Assembly (NCBI RefSeq): GCF_001751245.1
Contig: NZ_LJGU01000127.1
Location: 60,959 to 124,958 of the forward strand
DNA from: Streptomyces oceani
Lineage (GTDB): Bacteria; Actinomycetota; Actinomycetes; Streptomycetales; Streptomycetaceae
Reading direction: 5' to 3'
Length of the DNA stretch: 64,000 nucleotides
Shown: one piece after another, positions 1 through 7,910 of the stretch
How the letters are laid out: each line of letters opens with the position of its first letter
Position numbering within the stretch: position 1 is the first letter of the stretch
Program-made: the position numbers and the translations under genes
The notes under the pieces: generated by a model
Database searches by the model: none
Seen by the model: only the letters and a program-made list of their open reading frames with translations
What the model was told of the DNA's origin: nothing

Positions 1-31
1 GAACGGACTGCCCGACACCCCGGCGGAGGGG

Positions 32-811
32 GTGTCTGCCACGGCGGCCGCGCCGACGGACACTCCGGCGGACGCGCCGTCGCACGCCTCCCCGCCACGG
101 CCCGGCCACCCGACCCGACTACGCGACCTGTACGAGGACCCCGCCACCCCGGTGGCCTCCGGCCCCGACCGGAGCCGCCGACAGGCCGCGATCCTGCGGC
201 GCGCCCTGGGCAGCGCCCCGCAGACCGTCCTCGACATCGGCTGCGGTGACGGCAGCGCCGCGGCCACCGCCGCCCGTACGCTCCACCAGCACCGCATGAT
301 CGGCGTCGACTGGTCCCAGGACGCGCTGCGCCGGGCCTCCCGCCACCTCACCGCCGTACGCGGCGAACTCACCCACCCCGGCCTGCCGTTCGCGGACGGC
401 GTCGCGGACGCCGCGCTCTTCAGCGAAGTCATCGAGCACCTCGTCGACCCGGACGCCGCCCTGGAGGAGCTGCATCGGGTGCTGCGGCCCGGCGGCCATC
501 TGCTGCTCTCCACACCCAACCTGGCCGCCTGGTACAACCGCGGGCTGCTGCTGGCCGGGGTGCAGCCGGTGTTCTCGGAGGTCAGCATGCGCGGCATCCA
601 CGGCCGGCCCGGCTCCCAGGTGGTGGGCCACCTGCGGCTCTATACCGCGCGGGCGCTCCGCTCGCTGCTGCCCGCGTCCGGCTTCGAGGTGATGTCGATC
701 ACCGGGGCGCCCTATCACGACGTGCCACGGCCCCTGCGTCCCTTGGATCGGCTGGCCTGTCGCGCTCCGTCACTCGCCTCGATCCTGCTCGTCCACGCCC
801 GGCGGCAGTGA
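32..811 (+). CDS. Class I SAM-dependent methyltransferase
   Basis: The protein is 259 residues and has a class I Rossmann methyltransferase core. The SAM-binding motif I VLDIGCGDGS lies near residue 67, followed by an acidic loop (GVDWSQDAL) and a motif-IV-like stretch (FSEVIEHLVDPDAALEELHR), as in Methyltransf_11/25 proteins. The first 50 residues are Pro/Ala-rich and look disordered. The GTG at 32 is the first start inside the window, but the frame stays open to the left edge, so the true start may lie outside. Its stop overlaps the next gene's start (GTGA at 808), so it heads a coupled operon with an EamA-like protein, a Trm112-like protein and an FkbM methyltransferase. The substrate is unknown; a glycolipid or other envelope molecule is only a guess from the neighbours. 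Confidence 0.8.
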   Translation: MSATAAAPTDTPADAPSHASPPRPGHPTRLRDLYEDPATPVASGPDRSRRQAAILRRALGSAPQTVLDIGCGDGSAAATAARTLHQHRMIGVDWSQDALRRASRHLTAVRGELTHPGLPFADGVADAALFSEVIEHLVDPDAALEELHRVLRPGGHLLLSTPNLAAWYNRGLLLAGVQPVFSEVSMRGIHGRPGSQVVGHLRLYTARALRSLLPASGFEVMSITGAPYHDVPRPLRPLDRLACRAPSLASILLVHARRQ

Positions 812-1986
812 TGATCTGGGGGGTCGCCTCGGCCCTGCTGGCGAACGTCCTCTTCAGCGCGGGCTTCGTGGTCGAGAAGCGGGCGTTGGCCGGGCTGCCG
901 CCGCTGTCCGCCGCCCGACCCGCGCAGGTGGTGTTGTCGCTGTTGCGCAGCCCCCTGTGGATCGTCGGGGCCACCTCGCTGCTGCTGGGCTTCGCCGCCC
1001 AACTGGCCGTCTACCGGACGCTGCCGCTGATCGCGGCCCAGGGGCTGTTCGTCACCGGACTGGTGATGCTGCTGCTCCTGTCGGCGCGTTTCCTGGGTGA
1101 GCGGCCCACCGGGCGCGAGCGACAGAGCATGGTGGCGATCGTCCTCGCCCTCGTGATGATCGTCTTCTCCCTGCGCGGCAGCGACGAACAGATCAGCAGG
1201 CTGGCGCCGGTGCCGACCATGCTGCTGATCTGCGTCCCCTCGCTGGCGGTCGGCCTGGGCGTCTTCCTGTCCGCCGAGCGGCGCGCCAAACGGCGCCACC
1301 GGCTGCCGACGGCGGGCGTGCCGTACGGCGTGGCGGTCGGCTTCCTGTACGGCGTCAGCTCCCTGGCCATCAAGGGAGTGGCCGGGCTGCTGGACTTCGG
1401 CGACCTCGCCGGCACCGTGTCGGCCATCCTGACCTCGCCCTACCCGTACCTGCTGATGGTCACGGGCTCCACCGGGCTCGTGCTCTCCCAGACGGCGTTG
1501 CAGCGCTGTCGGGCCTCGCTGATCGTGCCGGTGTGCACCACAGTCACCTTCCTGTACACGGTGGTCAGTGGCACCGTCGCGTTCTCCGAGCCGCTGCCGG
1601 AGGAACCGCTGCGGTTCGGGCTGCGGGTGGGCGGCGCGCTGCTCGCGGTGTCCGTGCTGCTGGCCCTCCCCCGGCACGACGAGCCGAGCGAGCAACCGGA
1701 AGGCGACTCGGGCACGCCCTCCACTGGTACGGCCGCCACCCCGGCTGACCCCGCCACCGCCGGCGCCACCGAGGACCCGCCGGCCCCCCGCCCCGAACTG
1801 CCGCTCGCCGGCCCCCCGATCTCCGCCGCGGGCCGTACGACGCCGGTGACACCGGTCGAAGCCACCACCGCTTTCGTACGACCAGCACCGCCGCTGCCGC
1901 GCCGCCGCCCCACTGCCGCCGAACCCCCGGCCACCCGCCGTTCCGAGTCCGAATCCGACCCGACCCCCCTCCGGAAAGGGCGCTGA
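808..1986 (+). CDS. EamA/DMT-superfamily membrane protein
   Basis: This 392-residue protein begins with about nine hydrophobic helices in its first 290 residues, arranged like a drug/metabolite-transporter (EamA) permease, for example LLANVLFSAGFVV at the N-terminus and a helix pair around 40-85. The last 100 residues form a hydrophilic Pro/Ala/Thr-rich cytoplasmic tail with no recognisable domain. The GTG start overlaps the stop of the upstream methyltransferase, and the Trm112-like gene follows after one base. It could export or flip a small molecule or lipid-linked intermediate made by the two methyltransferases of the operon, but that is inferred from position only. Confidence 0.75.
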   Translation: MMIWGVASALLANVLFSAGFVVEKRALAGLPPLSAARPAQVVLSLLRSPLWIVGATSLLLGFAAQLAVYRTLPLIAAQGLFVTGLVMLLLLSARFLGERPTGRERQSMVAIVLALVMIVFSLRGSDEQISRLAPVPTMLLICVPSLAVGLGVFLSAERRAKRRHRLPTAGVPYGVAVGFLYGVSSLAIKGVAGLLDFGDLAGTVSAILTSPYPYLLMVTGSTGLVLSQTALQRCRASLIVPVCTTVTFLYTVVSGTVAFSEPLPEEPLRFGLRVGGALLAVSVLLALPRHDEPSEQPEGDSGTPSTGTAATPADPATAGATEDPPAPRPELPLAGPPISAAGRTTPVTPVEATTAFVRPAPPLPRRRPTAAEPPATRRSESESDPTPLRKGR

Positions 1987-1987
1987 C

Positions 1988-2215
1988 ATGTCTCCCGACG
2001 ACCCACTGCTGAAGATCCTGGCGTGTCCCCTCGACAAGGGGCCGCTCAGCCTCGTCCAGCCCGAGGACACGCTCTACAACCCTCGGCTGCGCAGGAGTTA
2101 CCCGATCGTCGACGGAGTGCCGCAGCTGCTGCCCTCGTCCGGGCAGCCCGTCACGGAGGAGGAGCACGCCCAGCTGCTGAAACGGCTCGCCGCCCCCGAG
2201 GAGCAGCCCTCATGA
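1988..2215 (+). CDS. Trm112-family small protein
   Basis: The 75-residue protein matches the bacterial Trm112/YcaR family in length and pattern: LLKILACPLDKGPL at the N-terminus and RRSYPIVDGVPQLLP in the middle. Only one Cys of the usual zinc ribbon is evident (ACPLDKG, with Asp where a second Cys often sits), so zinc binding is doubtful. Trm112 proteins often act as activating partners of SAM methyltransferases. Here the gene sits between two methyltransferase genes and its stop overlaps the FkbM start (ATGA), which fits a partner role. Confidence 0.8.
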   Translation: MSPDDPLLKILACPLDKGPLSLVQPEDTLYNPRLRRSYPIVDGVPQLLPSSGQPVTEEEHAQLLKRLAAPEEQPS

Positions 2216-2976
2216 CACTCGCCGCCCGCCTCGCCCCCCATCTGCCCCCGGCCATGCTGGCCTCCGCGACGGACCTGCTGTACCCGCGCTTCGAACCGGA
2301 GTTGCGGCGCCTCGCGGACTTCTGCCCGCTGGGCGGCACGGCGGTGGACATCGGGGGCTGGTACGGGCCGTGGAGCCGGCGGATGGCCGCGCGCGCCGAA
2401 CGCGTGGTGACAATCGAGCCGGTGCCGCACCTGGCGGACCGGCTGCGCGCCACCACCCCCTCCCACGTCGAGGTCCTCCAGGCCGCGGCCACCGACCACA
2501 ACGGCACCGCCACCCTGTGGCTGCCGCCGAACGGCCGTGGTGACCGAGGGGTCTCCTCCCTCGTACGCCGCGAGGTGCACGACGTGACCCTGGACGTCCC
2601 CTGCCTGCCGCTGGACGAACTGTCGCTGGCCGGAGTGTCGCTGCTGAAGGTGGACGTGGACGGCAGCGAACTCGCCGTACTACGCGGTGCGGAGGACACC
2701 ATCCGACGCGAACGACCCGCGTTGTTCATCGAGTTGGAGGTACGCATCCAGCCGCTGGGCCCGGTGCTGTCCCTGCTGCGGGAGCACGGCTACACCGGCT
2801 GGGTGCTGCCGGGGCGCGAGTGGCTGAAGCTGGACGACTTCGACCTCGCCACGCACCAGAGCCGCACGGCGCACGTCGCCGAGGACGGTCTGCTACGGCG
2901 CTCGCTGGCCCCACACCGGCGCTACGTGAACTCCGTGCTCTTCCTGCCGGACGGCAGCCGGCCGGGCGCGGTGTGA
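2212..2976 (+). CDS. FkbM-family methyltransferase
   Basis: This 254-residue protein starts at the ATG overlapping the Trm112 stop. The SAM site reads AVDIGGWYGPWSRRM near residue 45, with VVTIEPVPHLADRL after it and the family signature LLKVDVDGSELAVLRGAED near residue 145, typical of the FkbM O-methyltransferase fold. The upstream frame stays open but lies inside the Trm112 gene, so the 2212 start is preferred. It is the last gene of the four-gene operon. FkbM enzymes methylate hydroxyls on sugars and secondary metabolites; the acceptor here is not evident. Confidence 0.85.
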   Translation: MTLAARLAPHLPPAMLASATDLLYPRFEPELRRLADFCPLGGTAVDIGGWYGPWSRRMAARAERVVTIEPVPHLADRLRATTPSHVEVLQAAATDHNGTATLWLPPNGRGDRGVSSLVRREVHDVTLDVPCLPLDELSLAGVSLLKVDVDGSELAVLRGAEDTIRRERPALFIELEVRIQPLGPVLSLLREHGYTGWVLPGREWLKLDDFDLATHQSRTAHVAEDGLLRRSLAPHRRYVNSVLFLPDGSRPGAV

Positions 2977-2993
2977 GGCGTACGCGGGCGGCT

Positions 2994-3188
2994 CTACCGC
3001 GTGCCCACGAACGCCCGCCAGGCAGCGGGCGAGAACGCCAACGCCGCACGCCCCACCTCCTTGGAATCCCGCACCCGAACAGCGTCGGAAGCAGCGGCGA
3101 CCTCAACGCACTCGCCACCATCACCACCGCTGTAACTACTCTTGAACCACGTCGTTTCGGCGTCGTCGGCAAGTTGCCTGATATTCAT
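2994..3188 (-). CDS. DUF397 protein
   Basis: The 64-residue protein has the full DUF397 pattern: TWFKSSYSGGDGGECVEVA, then VRVRDSKE, and a C-terminal FSPAAWRAFV. The gene overlaps the stop of the Scr1-type HTH regulator by 4 bp (ATGA), so the two are translationally coupled. In Streptomyces such small proteins pair with WhiJ/AbaA-type HTH proteins to control development and antibiotic production, probably by direct binding to the regulator. That pairing is established for the family; the target here is unknown. Confidence 0.92.
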   Translation of the reverse strand: MNIRQLADDAETTWFKSSYSGGDGGECVEVAAASDAVRVRDSKEVGRAALAFSPAAWRAFVGTR

Positions 3189-4000
3189 GCCTCTCCCATC
3201 ACCCGGTCGACGAGGGCCAGCGACTCCTCGGGGTCCAGCGCCTGAGCACGGAGAATGCCGTACCGCTGTGTGAGCACGCTGACCTCCTCCTTCTCAGAGA
3301 TCAGGAAACTGCCCCGCTGGCCCTCGATATAGGCGAGGTTACGTCGCTCAGGCGTCTCAAGCAGCACCATGGGCCCCTCCAATCCAGCATGCGACTCCCG
3401 CTCGGTGGGCATGACTTGCAGCGAGATATGACGCATGCGGGCACATTCGGCCAGGCGCTCCAGCTGTGCCTTGAGCACCGTTGGGCCGCCAATGGGGCGC
3501 CGGATCACCACTTCCTCGAGGACGAAGCCGAGAACAGGCAGTGGCCTGCGCGTCAGCAGATTCTGTCGGTCGATCCGCGCCGCGATCCGACGATCGGTTT
3601 CCTCGTCGTCCGGTGGCGGACAACTGCCGGAGATCACCGCACGCGCGTAGTCCTGGGTTTGCAGCAAGCCAGGAATGATGTGATTGCTGTAGAGGTACAA
3701 GCTCACCGCGTCCGCTTCCAGAAGCGCGAAGTCCTGGAACCAGGACGGGAACCGAGCCTCCACCAAGTACGCCCCGCCGGCCCGCAACAACCCACCGGCG
3801 GCGAGCGCTTCGTCCACCCGCTCGATGAGTTCCTGCTGTGGCACGCGCCGGCCCTGCTCCACAGACGCGATCGTGGACTCCGAGTATCCCGCCCGGTCCG
3901 CCAGTTCGGCCCTGGACAGGCTGGCGCGGGTCCGTAGGAGCTTCAGCTGACTGCCGAAGTACTTGAGCGTCGTGGACGCCGAGTCGCTGTGTTGCCCCAT
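3185..4000 (-). CDS. Scr1-type XRE/HTH transcriptional regulator (WhiJ-like)
   Basis: With the start at ATG 4000 the product is 271 residues. The N-terminal HTH_31/XRE domain covers about residues 10-70 (RAELADRAGYSESTIASVEQG). The rest is the DUF5753/Scr1 domain, recognised by YLYSNHIIPGLLQTQDYAR and a Gly-rich centre, ending at LALVDRVMGEA. An open frame continues upstream to 4615 but runs over the divergent ATPase gene and has no family homology, so the 4000 start is taken. The gene is coupled to DUF397 downstream and diverges from an anti-sigma-like ATPase, the classic WhiJ-like cluster layout. Confidence 0.9.
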   Translation of the reverse strand: MGQHSDSASTTLKYFGSQLKLLRTRASLSRAELADRAGYSESTIASVEQGRRVPQQELIERVDEALAAGGLLRAGGAYLVEARFPSWFQDFALLEADAVSLYLYSNHIIPGLLQTQDYARAVISGSCPPPDDEETDRRIAARIDRQNLLTRRPLPVLGFVLEEVVIRRPIGGPTVLKAQLERLAECARMRHISLQVMPTERESHAGLEGPMVLLETPERRNLAYIEGQRGSFLISEKEEVSVLTQRYGILRAQALDPEESLALVDRVMGEA

Positions 4001-4172
4001 CCTCACCACCGTCTCCCGTGACGCGTCGCTCCGGCGACTCGCCAAGCTGCCCTCTGCGACGGGCAGGTGGTTACGGACCACCGCACGTACACGCCACAAC
4101 TGTCCGCGTACTTCGCTGCCCGTACACCCAGTGCCCATCCACACACTACGCAGCGTTGCCGAAGCTTGCGGC

Positions 4173-4661
4173 ATGACAGCAGAACTTCCCTCACCCAGAG
4201 TGATCCAGCACCGCCCGCACGACGAGTCCGCGCGGCGCGCGCAGTTCCGTATGCGCTTCTCCTCCACCGCTCGCGGAGCCCGGCTCGCCCGACGCCTCAC
4301 GACCGTACGGCTCGACGAGTGGGGCGTCCCGTACGACAGCGACGCTTCCCACACCGCTGCGTTGATCGTCGGCGAGCTGGCGACGAACGCCACCGTCCAC
4401 GGGCACACCTCGGGACAGGACTTCGCCCTGTCCCTCTCCCTCACGACCGTGGAAGGCACGCGCGTCCTGCGTATCGAGGTGTCCGACACTGTCGGCCGCG
4501 CTGGTCTCCCGGAAACCGTGACCCCGCCGGACCCCTCGGTCGAGACCGGTCGCGGTCTGCTCCTGATCTCGGCACTCGCCCGCCGATGGGGCAGCACCGA
4601 GCGCGCACACCCCACGGCCGCCGGTGGGAAGACGGTCTGGGCGGAGCTGGAAGTCGGTTGA
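4173..4661 (+). CDS. Anti-sigma-factor-like ATP-binding protein (HATPase_c_2)
   Basis: This 162-residue protein starting at ATG 4173 is a stand-alone GHKL ATPase domain of the RsbW/SpoIIAB type. The N box is IVGELATNATVHG, followed by a G1-type region (RIEVSDTVGR) and a G2 region (ETGRGLLLISALARRWG). Such proteins act as serine kinases or anti-sigma factors. The gene diverges from the Scr1-HTH/DUF397 pair with a 172-bp shared upstream region, a recurrent trio in Streptomyces, so the three probably form one regulatory module. No phosphatase or anti-anti-sigma gene lies beside it. Confidence 0.88.
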   Translation: MTAELPSPRVIQHRPHDESARRAQFRMRFSSTARGARLARRLTTVRLDEWGVPYDSDASHTAALIVGELATNATVHGHTSGQDFALSLSLTTVEGTRVLRIEVSDTVGRAGLPETVTPPDPSVETGRGLLLISALARRWGSTERAHPTAAGGKTVWAELEVG

Positions 4662-4717
4662 GCCAGCAGGGCAGCAACACACAGGCCAGTCGCCAGACGT
4701 GCACACCCGGGTCAGCA

Positions 4718-5803
4718 TCAGGCGGACTTGCGCGGCGCCCGCTTGGTCGCCGGCTGCTGCCCGGTCTGCTTCTTCCGGGTGGCGGGCTCCTCCGAAGCCC
4801 GCTTCGTGGCGCCCTTCTTCGCGGTCGTCTTCTTCGTGGCCGTCTTCTTCGTGGCCGTCTTCTTCGCTGCCCCCTGCTTCGCCGCGGACTTCTTCTCCGC
4901 CGTCTTCCGCTGTGCCGACTTGCGCGCGGCCCGCTTCCCGCCGGACCCGGCCTCCGCCGGTGCCTCGGCAGGCCCCTCCTGCTGCCGCAACTCGTGCACC
5001 GTCGCCTCGGCGTCCTCGGCATGGGACTCCTTCGCGGCCTGTACGGAGCTCTCCAGCACGGCCATCAGGTCCACCACCTTGCCCCCGGAGGCGGCCGGCG
5101 CGCCCGCGCCCTCCTCCCCCACCGGCTCGCCCTGCTCCTTGGCGGCGATCAGCGCCTCCAGGGCCTCCCGATACTCGTCCCGCAGCTCGGAGCGGTCCAG
5201 CTCGCCCAGCGTCTCCATCAGGGTGTCCGCGAGGTCGAGCTCCGCGTCCCGTACCGCCACGTCGCCACTCGGGGCCATGCCTTCCGCGGAGCGGATCTCG
5301 TCCGGCCAGAGCATCATGTGCAGGGCCAGCGTGTCCCCGTACACCCGCAGCATGGCCAGGCTCTCGCGACCACGCAGGGCGAGCTTGGCGATGGCGACCT
5401 TGCCGGAGCGGTTCAGCGCCTCGCGCAGCAGCACGTACGGCTTGCTGGCGCTCTGCCCGTCCCCCGCCAGGTAGTACGTACGGTCCAGCTGGATCGGGTC
5501 GATCTCCTCCGCCGGCACGAAGGACAGGATCTCCACCGTCTTGGCCGTGGGCAGCGGCAGCGAGGCCAGGTCCTCGTCGGTGAGCTGGATGCGCGAACCG
5601 TCCGCCGTCTCGTACGCCTTGCCGATCTCCTCGCTGGGCACCTCCTCGCCATCCAGGTCACACACCTTGCGGTAGCGGATACGGCCGCCGTCCGTCGTGT
5701 GTACCTGGCGGAAGGACACACTGTGGTTCTCGGTCGCGGACACCACCTTGATCGGGATGGAGACCAGGCCGAAGGATATGGACCCTTTCCAGATGGAACG
5801 CAT
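4718..5803 (-). CDS. ku: Ku end-binding protein for non-homologous end joining
   Basis: The protein is 361 residues. The bacterial Ku beta-barrel core spans about residues 1-255, starting SIWKGSISFGLVSIPIK with the conserved VHTTDGGRIRYRKVC. The last 85 residues form a Lys/Ala-rich basic tail with an AKKTATKK-type repeat, encoded by tandem 12-15-bp DNA repeats near 4820-4870. Ku homodimers bind double-strand ends and recruit LigD. Basic tails in some actinomycete Ku proteins aid DNA bridging. The gene diverges from a LigD polymerase gene only 30 bp away, which supports joint function in end joining. The core fold is complete. Confidence 0.95.
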   Translation of the reverse strand: MRSIWKGSISFGLVSIPIKVVSATENHSVSFRQVHTTDGGRIRYRKVCDLDGEEVPSEEIGKAYETADGSRIQLTDEDLASLPLPTAKTVEILSFVPAEEIDPIQLDRTYYLAGDGQSASKPYVLLREALNRSGKVAIAKLALRGRESLAMLRVYGDTLALHMMLWPDEIRSAEGMAPSGDVAVRDAELDLADTLMETLGELDRSELRDEYREALEALIAAKEQGEPVGEEGAGAPAASGGKVVDLMAVLESSVQAAKESHAEDAEATVHELRQQEGPAEAPAEAGSGGKRAARKSAQRKTAEKKSAAKQGAAKKTATKKTATKKTTAKKGATKRASEEPATRKKQTGQQPATKRAPRKSA

Positions 5804-5833
5804 CTTTTGTCCCTTCTATGGGACTCTCAGGGT
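5804..5833. promoter_or_regulatory. Short divergent ku/ligD intergenic region with inverted repeat
   Basis: The 30 bp between the two start codons contain the inverted repeat GTCCC-TTCTAT-GGGAC (5809-5824). The space is too small for two full promoters, so at least one promoter must overlap a coding region or transcripts may be leaderless. The repeat could be an operator, or simply reflect ribosome-binding sequences read from both strands. Confidence 0.35.
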
Positions 5834-6730
5834 ATGCCCACTGTGGAGATCGAGGGCCGTCGAGTGGCGCTCAGCAACCTCGACAAGGTGCTGTACCCGG
5901 CGACCGGCTTCACCAAGGGCGAGGCGGTGCACTACTACGCCGAGCTGGCCGGCAGCGTGCTTCCGCACCTGCGGGATCGTCCGGTGTCCTTCCTGCGCTA
6001 TCCGGACGGGGTGGAGGGCGACCGGTTCTTCGCGAAGAACGTGCCGCCCGGCGCCCCCGAGTGGGTGACGACCACCGATATCCCGCACAGCGGCGGCACC
6101 TCGGTGCGGCACGTGCTGTTGCAGGACCTGCCCTCGCTGGTGTGGGCGGCCAACCTCGCCGCGCTGGAACTGCACACCCACCAGTGGCGGGCCGCGACCC
6201 CGCGGCGGGCTGACCGCATCGTCTTCGACCTCGATCCCGGAACCGGCGCCGGCGTGCTCGACTGCCGTACGGTCGCGATCTGGCTGCGGGACCGGCTGGC
6301 CACGGACGGGCTGACCGCGCTGCCCAAGACCTCCGGCGCCAAGGGACTCCATCTGCTGGCGGCGCTGGAGCCCGCCGACTCCGCACGGGTCTCGGCGTAC
6401 GCCAAGCAGCTCGCCCGGGAAGCCGAACGGGCGATGCCCGAACTCGCACTGCACCGGATGAACCGGGCCCTGCGCGCCGGCAAGGTCTTCGTGGACCACT
6501 CCCAGAACTCCTGGTCGAAGACCACCGCCGCGCCGTACACACTCCGTGCCCGCGGCGCACCGACCGTCTCGGCACCGGTGAGCTGGGACGAGCTGGCCGC
6601 CGCCGGCACCGAGGACGAACTGACCTTCCAGGCCGCGGACATGGCGGAACGGGTCCGGCGGCACGGTGACCTGCTGGCCCCGCTGCTCGCCCCCGGGCGG
6701 GCATCGTCCCTGCCGGAGCCCGCCGGGTGA
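5834..6730 (+). CDS. ligD: LigD-type NHEJ polymerase/primase domain protein
   Basis: The product is 298 residues from ATG 5834. It is a stand-alone PolDom of bacterial LigD (an AEP primase fold). Diagnostic segments are LSNLDKVLYPATGFTKGE, RPVSFLRYPDGV, the catalytic-metal motif IVFDLDPG near residue 133, and TSGAKGLHLLAALEP. No ligase or phosphoesterase domain is present, as in split LigD systems of actinomycetes. It fills and extends ends bridged by Ku, whose gene diverges 30 bp away. A longer upstream open frame runs antisense to ku and is not credible. Confidence 0.93.
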   Translation: MPTVEIEGRRVALSNLDKVLYPATGFTKGEAVHYYAELAGSVLPHLRDRPVSFLRYPDGVEGDRFFAKNVPPGAPEWVTTTDIPHSGGTSVRHVLLQDLPSLVWAANLAALELHTHQWRAATPRRADRIVFDLDPGTGAGVLDCRTVAIWLRDRLATDGLTALPKTSGAKGLHLLAALEPADSARVSAYAKQLAREAERAMPELALHRMNRALRAGKVFVDHSQNSWSKTTAAPYTLRARGAPTVSAPVSWDELAAAGTEDELTFQAADMAERVRRHGDLLAPLLAPGRASSLPEPAG

Positions 6731-6801
6731 GCCGCGCCGACGGGCCCGGTCGGCGGCGTACGTGCGCCGTACGACCGACCCCGTACGGCGCGCTCGGCGC
6801 G

Positions 6802-7128
6802 CTACCGCGTGGTGCTGCTGCCCCGCCAGCCGTTCTCGCGCTCCGTCGCCCACTGGTCGTCGGCGTGCATGCGGTGCTCCCGCATCGCCTGGACCCGCTC
6901 GCTGACCGACTCCGGCAGTCGATGTCCGACCCGCTCGTTGACCTGGTCAAAGGCCTTGGTCGCCATCCCCATGCCGTTGTGCGCCGCGGACTCCGCCACG
7001 TTGCGCACCGCGGGATTACGGGCCATCTGCTGGGCGCTGCTGCGCAGTTGCTCGTAGCGCTCCCGGCCGGAACGGGTGCCCAGCACATAGCCGATCGCCA
7101 GTCCGGCGATGAATGTGAGGCGGTGCAT
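6802..7128 (-). CDS. Small YtxH-like membrane-anchored protein
   Basis: The 108-residue protein starts with one short membrane segment, LTFIAGLAIGYVLGTRSGRE, followed by a basic and amphipathic stretch (YEQLRSSAQQMARNPAVR) and a hydrophilic tail, as in YtxH-domain proteins. ATG 7128 places the membrane helix at the very N-terminus; an ATG at 7161 would add eleven residues. It converges on ligD from the opposite strand. YtxH-like proteins are common in Streptomyces and mostly uncharacterised; a stress or envelope role is only family lore. Confidence 0.75.
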   Translation of the reverse strand: MHRLTFIAGLAIGYVLGTRSGRERYEQLRSSAQQMARNPAVRNVAESAAHNGMGMATKAFDQVNERVGHRLPESVSERVQAMREHRMHADDQWATERENGWRGSSTTR

Positions 7129-7275
7129 GCCGCACGCTCCTTCCCTCGGTCCTTCTCGCATGATCGTTGAGACAGGCACGATACCGATTTCGGCGTACCC
7201 GCTGGCATGCGCTAATGTATGGCCGCAGCGCGGAAACGTCGCCCGGAAACCGGTCGGCGCGTCCGGGTCAAGCGG

Positions 7276-7348
7276 TCCCCTGTAGCTCAATCGGCAGAGC
7301 AGCCGGCTGTTAACCGGCAGGTTACTGGTTCGAATCCAGTCGGGGGAG
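7276..7348 (+). tRNA. tRNA-Asn (anticodon GTT)
   Basis: The 73-nt cloverleaf is complete. The acceptor stem pairs TCCCCTG with CGGGGGA, the anticodon arm is GCCGGCTGTTAACCGGC with anticodon GTT, and the T arm carries GGTTCGAATCC. The discriminator base is G at 7348. CCA is not encoded. Confidence 0.96.
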
Positions 7349-7356
7349 CTGTGCAC

Positions 7357-7378
7357 AGGGCCCCGACGGGGCCCTTTC
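7357..7378 (+). terminator. Rho-independent terminator after tRNA-Asn
   Basis: AGGGCCCC and GGGGCCCT form an 8-bp GC stem with a GAC loop, followed by a short T run, nine bases after the tRNA end. Confidence 0.75.
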
Positions 7379-7568
7379 GCATGACTGCCCCCTGTTGGCC
7401 GGGGTCCGGTCCGGTCAGCGGAGACCCGCTCCCCGCCGCCTCTCCGCACGCCACGGTGGCACGGGCACCACGAGACATCGGGCAGCGGGCACCCGGCCCG
7501 GGCAGGAGATCGTATGAGCGGCTATGCTGCGGCACACGACGCACACGCGGAGCGTGGCGCGCCGTACC

Positions 7569-7642
7569 GGGGCGGTAGCTCAGCCGGTTAGAGCAACGGA
7601 CTCATAATCCGTCGGCCGTGGGTTCGAGTCCCACCCGCCCCA
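7569..7642 (+). tRNA. tRNA-Met (anticodon CAT)
   Basis: The 74-nt cloverleaf has acceptor GGGGCGG paired with CCGCCCC, the anticodon arm CGGACTCATAATCCG with anticodon CAT, T arm GGTTCGAGTCC and discriminator A. Elongator Met is most likely; a lysidine-modified Ile tRNA with the same anticodon cannot be excluded by eye. CCA is not encoded. It is the last chromosomal gene before the Tn3 element and the polyketide cluster. Confidence 0.92.
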
Positions 7643-7778
7643 CCGCAGCACACCTGGCAGAACCGTCCTCACCTGCGACGGGGAGGAGCCGTCCGCGATC
7701 CCGGCGGCCTCTTGGCCCTCGTCAAGACCGTAGGCTCGCCCGACGCTCGCCCGAGATGCACGCACCGTGCTTCGACGG

Positions 7779-7783
7779 AGGTA
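7779..7783 (+). repeat. Target-site duplication AGGTA, left copy
   Basis: AGGTA directly precedes the left inverted repeat and is repeated exactly at 17830-17834 after the right one. Five-bp duplications are the hallmark of Tn3-family transposition. Confidence 0.93.
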
Positions 7784-7821
7784 GGGGTCTGAGGAACATC
7801 CGTGTCAGATCGTGCGCTAAG
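7784..7821 (+). repeat. Tn3 left terminal inverted repeat, 38 bp
   Basis: It starts GGGGTCTGAGGAACATCC and ends GCGCTAAG, exactly 38 bp, matching the reverse complement of 17792-17829 at every position. Start GGGG and end TAAG are typical of Tn3-family ends. Similarity with the other end continues several bases inward (GTTCGTCGG) with one mismatch. Confidence 0.95.
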
Positions 7822-7910
7822 GGTTCGTCGGACTGGTTGGTGCTTTGACCTGGGGTGATTGAGCGTCGGAGCCTTCGTGGGTCGTTGTTGTCGATCTTCG
7901 GAGAGCTGTT

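Noticed and set aside
4067-6730. Very long plus-strand frame of 887 codons
   Set aside because: Only the last 298 codons are a LigD polymerase; the rest runs antisense to ku and across the ATPase gene in the wrong frame.
7287-7544. Minus-strand frame with PPTGFEPVTCRLTAGCSAD
   Set aside because: It is the antisense translation of tRNA-Asn; no independent coding evidence exists.
7569-7642. Second copy of the tRNA-Met 3' end as an island attachment site
   Set aside because: I did not find a repeat of the T-arm/acceptor sequence elsewhere in the window; the far boundary lies outside it.
7580-7765. Minus-strand frame ending GWDSNPRPTDYESVALTG
   Set aside because: This well-known peptide is the translated antisense of a tRNA-Met gene, not a protein.
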